Source: Paratinospora sagittata
Lineage: Eukaryota > Streptophyta > Magnoliopsida > Ranunculales > Menispermaceae
NCBI GenBank assembly: GCA_035771175.1
Contig: CM069597.1
Span: forward strand, 47,499,991-47,563,990
DNA: 64,000 bases
Direction: 5' to 3'
Position 1 is the first letter of the stretch, and every line of letters begins with the position of its first letter. The notes beneath the pieces are model-generated. The model saw nothing but the letters and a program-made list of their open reading frames with translations. It did not search any database and was not told the origin of the DNA. Below, piece after piece: positions 47,301-55,500 of this stretch. A program made the position numbers and the translations under genes.

Positions 47301-50300
47301 TGCATGCCGCGGAGGCGATGAAGGCCGAGTTTCGCTGGATGTGCATTTCGGCAAGAGCTTGGACGAGAACTCTCTCGCCAGATTTGAATCTGCTCCGGCG
47401 TGGATCTGACGGGAACGGCGTGGATCTGACGGGAACTCTCTCGCCAGATGTGTTGTCGGGAACCTCTAGCGAACCTCGAAGCTCCGTCGATGAGATCCGG
47501 CGAAAAGACGGCGGTGCTGTGGTGGAGAAGACGAGAGAAGAGCTGATGAAGACGACGCAGAGGCTTAGAATCGTTGAAGACGCCGAGGAGAGGCTGTGTA
47601 CACAGTTTGGAGAGCTGGAAGCGGAGGCCGTAGATCAAGCTCGATTGTACCACACGCAGATCAGATCCTTGACGGAGCAACTTTCGCAAGCGCAGCTGCT
47701 CCTCCGATCCGCCACCTCCACCGACGCCATCGCTCTGATACCATGACAAATTCTCTGCTTCCCTTTTCCATTCATAACCATCAAATATATATCTATTACA
47801 AAAACTAAAACTAAAGTAAGGATAATATCGTAATATGTTTGCTTGTTATACATGGTTGGGCCTATACTTTTTAGTTATAGCTTTTGGGTTAGGGATTTCT
47901 GACACTAACTGTCACTCCCCCGGCCGCAGCCGCGAGCGCGGGCGCACCACCACGACCTCAGCCGTGTGGCGAACGCCAGCCGTTATGGATCCCATAATAT
48001 TATCACATCTCGACCAGCCACGCCACACAAGGACGCCGGTCACCGAGATCATTTATCCCCCTGTACAATCCACAGCACAAGGAGGGCCTCCCCCAAGTTC
48101 TAACTCGCAACCTCTTCCTCATAAGGTTAGATTTCGCAACTTGAGTATCCATTGAGCCATTACATAAGGTCTTTTTGTCACGCCCAGGCCGCAGCCGCGA
48201 GCGCAGGCGCACCACACAACCTCAGTCGTGTGGCGAACGCCTAGCCATTATGGATCCCATAATATTGTCACATCTCGGCCAGCCACGCCACACAAGGACG
48301 CCGGTCACCGAGATCATTTATCCCCCTGCACAATCCACAGCACAGGGAGGGGAAATGCGAAATCTAACTCCTTAAGGGAGGTTACGAGTTCGATTTCTAG
48401 AGAGGCCCTTTACTATTCATGAGTGAATAGTAGGGACAAATAATCGTTTCGATGTAGACCAGCTGCGGTCGGGTTGCTACATGGCGATAGGACAATATTA
48501 TGGATCCATAATGGCTAGGTGTTCGCCTCGAGGGGGTGCGCCCACACCTGGGTAGGGGGCACGCTGTGCAACCCAGGGTGTGACACTAACAAAGAGACTT
48601 AAACCCAATACCTCTACAAAATCAACGCCCCATCCTATAGGTGGAGAGATAAAAGAACAAACAAATACTAAAAAAACATGCAAACGAGGATTATGCAAAT
48701 GCTAACAAAGAGATTTAAAGCCAATACTTTTACAAAACCAAAGCCCTAATATCATGTTGGATAACCATGTGACCTAAAAGCTATATGTGTCAAGTAGAGG
48801 CCTGATAATGTATATCAAGTTATCACTACATGGTTCTCGTGAATATAAGATCAAAATTTGATCTCAAAAACATTACTAAAAACACTCACGGGTTAGTAAA
48901 CAATGAATGGTAGTAATAGAGGCCAAGAAAGATTTAAAACAACATGGATAAAAAATTAAAAAGATATGACTACTCGTAATATAACTATTGACTTAACCCT
49001 TGATAAAGTGGAGTGGAGTGGATGATGATGATTCATCAAGCCGCCAAATCCATCTAGTTGGAAAAAGGCTTTATTGAATTAAGTTGAATTGAGTTTGAGT
49101 ATATGCAATTAAGTAAACTAAAGTATAAAGGATTTACCTTTTTATAACATACTTCTCGTTCCCCTTATTCCTTTGCATTGATTTAGAGTTTTCATTCTTT
49201 ACCTCAACCAAAGGCTTCTTCTCTTTCTCATTTGCATCCAAATCTCCCCAGCTGTGATAGGAGAAACCCTCTTAGATCAATTTATGATCTCAAATATATA
49301 AAAATATTATTCAGAATGCTCATGGTGTATTATGCTTCCGTTCAGAATCAAAGTTTATTATGGACAAAGATAATTATGAAAAATATAACTACTTGTAACA
49401 TAAATGTTAAACTTAACCCTTGATAAAGCAGAGTGCGGAACTGATTCATGTAGCCGACCGATGTAATTTGGGAAGAGGCTTTGTTGAGTTGAGTTAATAA
49501 ATAAAGAATTGGCGGATTTACCTTTTCCCCAAGTGCTTCTCCCTTCCATTGCTACTTTGCGCTGCTTCAATGTACTCTTTCTTCACCTGTAACAAGGGCT
49601 TCCTCTCTAATTCACTTTCATCAATATATCTGGAACGCTCATCAGAGAAACCCTCCGAGGGCCTCCACATTGATTGCAACGGAGTCTTCTCTTTATCCAT
49701 TTTGGAATTCTCCCTTGCTTTTGCTCCAATTACCAGTTTCTTCAATTCATTACAGAACTCTGTTATCTGATTAAATCGTCCAGCAAAGAGATTACTGGCA
49801 GTGAGAGTGCTCTTCAACTTCGGTTTATGGTCTGCTTTAGCAGAATTTGCAGGAGAGGTATCAAATGGTTGCCTCCTTTTCTCTGTTTTTGATTTCAGAT
49901 ATCTGTTCTCACGACTCGGAGTGGCAGAAAAATTGGGATTCTCATTCTCCTGATCTCCTTGAAATCTATCTGGAATTCTGCTTGGAGTATATTTACTGGC
50001 TTTCTTAACAGTTTTTGATGAAACGTTATTCATGCTTGTTGCATCCCTACAAACAAAAGGATTGCCAGTGACATTATCAAATCTAAGTCACCTAAATCGC
50101 TTGAAGCTAAAAAGTCACTCTTTAACAAGTAGTACCTGGGAATCTTATCCCCCTTCATAAAGATCTCGGAAACACTAATTGACCTCAAATGCTTTAGCTG
50201 AAAAAATTGACATAAATAAAACCAGCTCAATAAACAATTAAGGGAGAGAAACATTGTAATTTGTGAAAAAATTGGAACTCATGCATGATAGATCTTAATT

Positions 50301-50893
50301 GGAAGAATAAACTTTATTTCTCCAATCTGTTAATACAACCACTCAATGCTATTTATAGAAGGAAAATGCTACTCTATACAAAAATAAAAATAAAAATGCA
50401 ACTACAAGTGCAATTTCATATTTTTATTCATTAGATATTTGTGTTTTTCTTTTAGACAGATTAGCATTTACCTAAAACCACAATCTAGCTATAACTCCAA
50501 ATATCCAGAAATACCAAAACTCCTAACACAAATAAACTACCTAAAATAAAATATAACTTTCAACAATTCATTCACTTATTTTGAATCAATTCAGTCAGTT
50601 GTACCTTAGAAGTAGGCGCGGATCTAAGATAATCTTCAGCGGCCTTCGGATGCCGACAATCTGCAAGTAAAAAAATATTCTCAGCTCTTCGAGAAAAACC
50701 TACAAAATTCAATTCATCAAAGACAAATGAGGTTGAGAGAGATCTTACGAGGCGTGCAGAACCAAGCCTCATCATCAACGAACTCTTCCGGAGCAGAGAA
50801 ATCGAACCATTTCGGAGCATTTATCCGCTCGTAGATCTCGTCTTCCATGAATCTCGATTCTACCTTCTTCCAATCAATTTTCGCCGGTTCCAT
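35305..50893 (-). CDS. Unrecognised plant protein, 410 aa, gene swollen by nested Copia elements
   Basis: Seven coding exons that join in frame: 50893-50749, 50660-50605, 50197-50136, 50046-49522, 49251-49138, 36524-36344 and 35454-35305 (1233 nt, 410 residues). The N-terminus contains [20 protein letters not shown], then WFCTP, then [13 protein letters not shown], a compact acidic and aromatic motif. The middle is basic and low in complexity ([25 protein letters not shown]). The C-terminus reads [20 protein letters not shown] and ends RKPCTF. I do not recognise a catalytic domain; it looks like a disordered, perhaps nuclear or cytoskeletal, plant-specific protein. The end of exon 4 and exon 5 are tandem copies (KPLLQVK versus KPLVEVK, both ending AAAAG|GTAAATCC). 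Intron 5 is 12.6 kb and contains both Copia elements and a foldback element, so correct splicing depends on skipping them. Confidence 0.82.
36640..36900. repeat. Degraded element flanking the Copia nest
   Basis: TGTTAGATAACTACTTGCCT, AAAGCTATATTTATCAGGTA, then TAGCTATAGCTTTTGGAT and TATGGTATCAGAAC. It matches the repeat in GH28 intron 2 and resumes to the right of the Copia insertion (47840-47900: TTAGTTATAGCTTTTGGGTT), so the outer Copia seems to have landed in or beside such an element. Confidence 0.45.
37122..41378 (-). pseudogene. Outer Copia polyprotein remnants
   Basis: 41378-40677: gag beginning [19 protein letters not shown] with [18 protein letters not shown] (UBN2-type). After an in-frame TGA, 40664 onward has a CCHC knuckle, [14 protein letters not shown]. 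The protease area carries [15 protein letters not shown], with Arg in place of Gly after DT. 39878-39020: GAG-pre-integrase ([13 protein letters not shown]) and integrase core with [11 protein letters not shown] and [15 protein letters not shown], then a shift. 38701-37766: RT with [14 protein letters not shown] and [12 protein letters not shown]. 37787-37122: RNase H with [13 protein letters not shown] and [12 protein letters not shown]. Several stops and shifts make it inactive. Confidence 0.9.
41686..42397 (+). other. Inner Copia leader with GTGAACAGTGA repeats
   Basis: After the primer site the leader shows several copies of GATCTGTGAACAGTGA-like units at 42170-42315. The last 60 bases (CCGTCGCGATTCCGTTCGG onward) are shared with the outer element; the rest is not. 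Confidence 0.6.
42398..46946 (+). pseudogene. Inner Copia polyprotein remnants with duplication scars
   Basis: 42398-43099 gag, identical in its conceptual translation to the outer copy, ending at the same in-frame TGA; 43112-43966 zinc knuckle and protease with [15 protein letters not shown] intact. The GAG-pre-integrase motif is lost: a segment of about 83 bp (TGTCCGCGTGCAAAGCAACA onward) is repeated at 43948 and 44061. A 22-bp unit repeats at 44362-44405. 44929-46407 carries RT ([26 protein letters not shown]), but about 60 residues after RCFHMKD are missing compared with the outer copy. A 371-bp tandem duplication (46012-46382 and 46383-46753) shifts the RNase H frame. It is non-autonomous. 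Confidence 0.9.
47195..47731 (+). other. GC-rich, coding-like insert in the outer Copia leader (possible captured host sequence)
   Basis: This stretch is much richer in G+C than its surroundings and is open on the plus strand, opposite to the outer element. 47206-47271 encodes [19 protein letters not shown], which resembles the end of an AP2/ERF domain (AYD.AA..FRG.KAKTNF). About 47488-47725 encodes a heptad-rich segment: [48 protein letters not shown]. Neither occurs in the inner element's leader. The two pieces are in different frames and may come from different genes. A short duplication (GTGGATCTGACGGGAAC twice) lies between them. This could also be chance openness. Confidence 0.4.
47910..48585. 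mobile_element. Large foldback element with duplicated left arm
   Basis: 676 bp, TGTCACTCCC...GGGTGTGACA, flanked by CTAAC on both sides (47905-47909 and 48586-48590). The left arm is present twice in direct order, starting at 47910 and 48176 (both with CCGCAGCCGCGAGCGC, GTGTGGCGAACGCC and GGATCCCATAATATT). The right arm (48430-48585) is an imperfect inverted copy of that arm. No coding capacity. It is related to 22358-22666. Confidence 0.75.
48960..49600. repeat. Tandem duplication covering an exon end and intron flank
   Basis: Unit A (about 49345-49600) contains the end of exon 4, its donor, GGATTTACC, an intron piece with a LINE-like tail (AGCCGACC...AAGAGGCTTTGTTGAG) and AACCCTTGATAAAG. 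Unit B (about 48960-49215) has the same order with exon 5: GGATTTACC, AAAAGGCTTTATTGAATTAA, AACCCTTGATAAAG. Divergence is high, so the duplication is old. Confidence 0.7.
50255..50563 (-). repeat. Possible solo LTR in intron 2 of the unrecognised gene
   Basis: On the minus strand it reads TGTTGAAAG...AAATTACA with a TATA-like TCTATAAATAGC in the middle, as an LTR would. No 5-bp duplication was found, so the boundaries are tentative. Confidence 0.4.
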
Positions 50894-51360
50894 TTCTGAA
50901 CTGAATCTACAATGACACAAAACCAAAAAAAGAAAAAAAAAAAAAAGAATCAGTAAAATGTGCTAAAATCGATGAAGTGGAACAGAGGATTCTGAGAAAT
51001 CGTGAAATTAAGAGCAAGCGAGCTCGATCTTTCGGAGCAGCAAAGCAGGTTTTGTGATCCTCCTAAAGCGATTGTTGTTGAAGAAGATGATATGAAATGC
51101 TGGAGAGAGCGTGTGTGCTGTATGAGATAGTTACAGTGATTTTATGTAACGTTCGACCCGACTCTCTACAAGCTGTCGAGTTTCGACCGTTGGAGAAAAT
51201 TCTACGTTAACGCATATTCAATCCGCACATACGGTCAAGTGCCTCGAGTCATCTAATTTATTATATTATATGTTTCTCCTGCTTCGTTAAATCTTTTGCT
51301 TGTGACCCTAATACCCTCTAGTCCTCTACAGTTGGCTCTCTATTATTAGCCTTTTGAAAG
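50894..51360. other. Leader and promoter of the unrecognised gene
   Basis: Directly upstream of the start at 50893. It contains an A-rich run near 50925-50945 and a moderately GC-rich zone at 51020-51220. No TATA box stands out. Confidence 0.45.
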
Positions 51361-51922
51361 TGGGGTGTTTATGGGTCGAGACGGGGCTAAAATTTAATTC
51401 AATTTAATTTATCTTTCAACCCAAACAGTTCAGGTTCAATTTGAGTTGTCGGTTTGATCTGGTTTAACTTAAGCCTCATATTTGACATATAATTTATTGA
51501 TATAAGAACTTTAATTATTCATGTATCGTTTATCTTTTTTAGTAATTTTTTTTCACTATTATTTTGCAATTAATAAATAGTAATAATAATTTGTAAAATA
51601 GCAGTACATAGATTGAAATTGTATATATTAATAGTATATTAATCCTGTGATATATATATATATATTATGGTATAAACTAAATTAGATGGTATTATATAAA
51701 AATCATAAGATACATATAAATATTAAAAAAAGAACGATTTTAGGGTTTCAACACTTACTTCAGTTTGAGTCGGTTAAATTGAATTTTTAAGAGTTCAATC
51801 CGTGACCCAACCCAAACTAATTGAATTGGATATTTTAGAATCCAACTCAACTCAAACAACCTACTTAGCCCAACCCAAATCAACTCAAAAGGTTTGGTTC
51901 AATCGAGTTGATGAACACCCTA
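51361..51922. mobile_element. hAT-type MITE
   Basis: 562 bp from TGGGGTGTTTATGGGTC to GATGAACACCCTA. The terminal repeats are imperfect (GGGGTGTTTAT versus AGGGTGTTCAT). The 8-bp flanks are TTTGAAAG (51353-51360) and TTTGAAAT (51923-51930), one mismatch. The subterminal zones are rich in CAACCCAAA / GGTTTGG motifs, and the core is AT-rich. Confidence 0.75.
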
Positions 51923-52590
51923 TTTGAAATTCATAGACATTGACCTTAATAACCAGCCTCATTTTCCATAGAAATAGTAGAATCAGATTTTGATAAATTT
52001 TAAAAAATATATATTTTTACCAAGAATGATTAAGAGTTGTTTTTATACTTTTTAATTTGCTCACCAATTAAAGAAACCTTATATTCATGAGATCATCAGT
52101 TATAATAAACTATATATTAGTTCAAAAAAAAATATTAAGTACTAAACATCAGTTATAGCTTTAGTATTATTACTTTTAGGTTTGCCTGAGAGCTCCTTAT
52201 ATTGCTGAATAGTCATAGTGAAAGCTAGACTACAGGGGTGCTGAGACAATTGGAGTTAATTTTTTAGCAAATTGATTATTAGCACCACATGGTATGTGTT
52301 CGACAACTGAGTAATAGTTTGTTCAGTTGGAGAAAGAATGCTATATTTGAAATTGGTAAGAGAGATGATAGGGATTGTAGTACAAATTTTCACTCTCATG
52401 AAATGGGGGAAAATCCCATTTCTTCTTTTCGTGTAAAAAAGCAAACAAACCACTAAAGAGTCCGTAAAATCTACTTCTGTAAAAGAAGAGAAAAGCAGGG
52501 GAGAACAACTCGTGGGAAAGCAAATCACTTGAAAGTTGAAACATCCAAAATATATCCAAGACAACTCTCCTTAATCATTGAGAGCAGTTT
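51923..52590. other. 3' flank of the BIG BROTHER-type gene
   Basis: AT-rich; the part near 52590 should be the 3' UTR. The open minus-strand frames here overlap the UTR and show no protein-like composition. Confidence 0.5.
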
Positions 52591-55500
52591 TTACTTCCCG
52601 GACTTCACGGCGGATACCTCAGCGTAGCATACTGGGCAGACCTGAGAATACAGAAAACTTATCACAATTTAAGCAGAAGAAGAAAGAATGCGACTGCAGA
52701 TAATCAGATCACTAGTTTTTTAGCTAGTGAGGAAGAGTTCTTCATCAGAGCTGACCTTATTGATGCTAAGCCACCGACTGCAACAGTCAGCGTGGTACAT
52801 ATGTTTGCACGGCAGAGTAATTAGCCGTTCCCCTCGTTTATAATTCATTTGGCAAATCACACACCTGTGCCCCAAACACTGTACGTTTTATCAGCAAGTT
52901 GTAGAACAGTAAAAAACATAGGCAGAATTTGAAGAATCTTGGAAAGTGAATCTAAGCACAAGGAAACTGGTTTGAGTTTTTTATTTATTTATTTTTTTAA
53001 CTAAGATGTATCTTTTTAACAGGTTTGAGAAGGCAATCAGATGAATGCAGGTTTGACTTTAAGAGAGTATTAATCACTACTAAACCCGAGTTTTCAATGA
53101 ATAATAGGAGATGATCCTTTAGGAAGACTCTCACAACCAAATAAATTATAAACAGTACCCAGAGTGAGATTAGGCGTTTTCTCCAATTTCTTTCGTCATG
53201 ATAGGGGCATTGCGTCAATCAAAGAATGAATACTAATCCTGTAAAGGCATATTCAAACTTTACATACTATTTCAAAGTTAGATACACTAATTTATTAGGT
53301 ACTATCATCATTTTTGAACTTACTGGTGTAGGAAATTCCTATTACCAGGTTCCGTCACTCAAAAATAATACAATACTTATCCAATTTTTTTAACAAAAGA
53401 ATACAGTGAGATTTTACATTTTTCCCTTTCTCTGCCAGGTTTTCATTGCATGAGCATATCTAATCTCTCATTGACATTAACAGTTTCATTTTATTATTCG
53501 TCATATGATTTTTTTTCTTTCTTTTTGCTCAAAGTTGGAGCCATAAAAGCATGATTTGAAGACAGCAGAGACCTATTAATACAATTTTAAACAGCAGTTA
53601 AGCAGCTAGAATGTTACCGCTCATTTCGAGACCTTTTCCTTATAAGAAAGGAACCTTTTTTGTATTTTGAGACTGGAAGTAATGCAATGCGCTCTTTGGA
53701 AAGCCCTCGGCTGTGAGATCCAATTGCTTCACCTAAATCAAGCAATTCCTGAAGATGAATAACTTCATTAGTATAACTAAATCACCTTGAGCTTGAGGAA
53801 GCTACATTAAAAACAGTGAAGTTTTTAACCAGTATCACCATCAATTGACAGACTTTTGGATGCTAAATTGAAAGAAAATCTGACTACAGGAAGATTAATC
53901 CTGCCAGGGAAATTGAATAATTTGTAGTGGGGAAATTGAATAATTTGCAGTGACATACTTGAAGGGGAATTATGAACTCCACCTAGAAAAGAAGCTGATT
54001 ACATTGTCAATGCAGTTACAGGCAATGTTGGATTGTCAGAAAAATTTGGAAACGTGCTAAGCGCCTATGTAATCAAATTATAGCTGATGAGATATGTAGT
54101 CCATTCAAAGATGGTAAGAAGATAATTTATGTACTTCCTCACAGAAGAAGCCCAATTGAACCATAACATTCAATAAAACGTCACTGTGACCAATAAAAGA
54201 AAAACAGTAATACTAGTGAACATTTGTGACACCAGCGAGTTCTTATCCTTGTGGTGACAACTGTGCATAATCCGAAAAACGGAAAGCTGATAATGATGCT
54301 GAGTGGGAAAATAGATTGGAGTTGCAAAATGCTATGTATGGTTTGTACTTGAGCAAATCTTCCACAGACGTGAAGGAAAGACTTTTTTTAGTACATGGAA
54401 ATCATTTGATGACATCAGATACAAGACTAGAATATATAAGTGGAGTGTCATGATGAAACTATCCAATAGAGTTTCATTGTGCAACAAGCATAAATGGAAA
54501 TCTGCTTAGTTTTTCACCCAAAAAAAGAAAAAGAAAAAACCAAATGTACTTGCACAATTAAAATTTTACCAACATGAAGGAGTTTTAACTAAAGCAGATA
54601 TCCCAATTCTGAAATACTGGTAAAGACGTGCTTATGCAATCTAATAGATGAGATCCATTCAATTTTAAAAGCAAAGGTTGCACATAAGAATGTAGACAAC
54701 TACTTTCAAACAAGCTACGAAGAATATGTTGAATTCAAATTAAAAACACCGATTTTCAATTTGGCTGAGAACTACTGTTACCAATTGAACTTGCACACTC
54801 CAAGTGTAAATAACGTTAAATATCAAATACTTCACCTTTTTGGTTTATATTAGTATTAGTATACATCTTCCAACATAATTAGGAATTTAGGGTATCAATA
54901 TCATGTTTGCCAGGAACACAGTTTGGCTCCTAGTCTGTCACAATCTAGACACCTTTTCACGTTGCACCAATAAGAAGCCGGTCATTCCAATCATCAGTTT
55001 TATTTTTCTACAGAAACTAAGCAGCAAAGGACAGTATACTTAATTTCTCAAGCAATTAGGTTTAACATTTGAAATGAGGGTAAACCTATGCCACAAAATT
55101 TCTGCATGTGCTTAATGGATCCAAAACATTCCTTCATAAGAACTTGCAGTTACAATAAGTCATGAACAGATTAAAATATAACTATATTTCATTTTACCAT
55201 TGCATTGCATAATGGAGCAATATATTATTCGAATAAACTTCTCTTAGATGGATAAACATTTGAACATAATTATGGCCCGTGACTAGTAGAATAATTTCTT
55301 CTAAGCATGTAAAGCTGTAGCTTGTAGGTCATTTGCGGATCCTAAATCCTAATAACACCACTTGAGTTGCATTACTAACTTATTACATTCATAATAACAG
55401 TTAATATCAATTAGCAAATGTTCATTGGTTCTTTATAAAATGCAAAATTAAGATAATTCTAACAGTCATCATTAATTTCCACCTCTAAATATGTAAGTAT

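Larger units (their letters stand above)
37017..47835 (-). mobile_element. Outer Copia retrotransposon, 92-bp LTRs, interrupted by a second Copia
   Basis: LTRs at 37017-37108 (3') and 47744-47835 (5') are 92 bp each and differ at two positions. Their termini in element sense are TATTACGA...TTTGTCA, the non-canonical TA...CA type. The target-site duplication TGTTT is at 37012-37016 and 47836-47840. The primer site TGGTATCAGAGC lies at 47743-47732. Without the inner element its length is about 5.3 kb. The coding part (41378-37122) has gag, protease, integrase, RT and RNase H in Copia order but is broken in several places. The 5' leader, split between 47731-47082 and 41561-41379, is unusually long and GC-rich. 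Confidence 0.93.

Noticed and set aside
47198..47749. Long minus-strand frame in the outer Copia leader as a real gag extension
   Set aside because: The opposite (plus) strand has the more protein-like composition; gag starts independently at MAGGEGD, and the inner element lacks this sequence.
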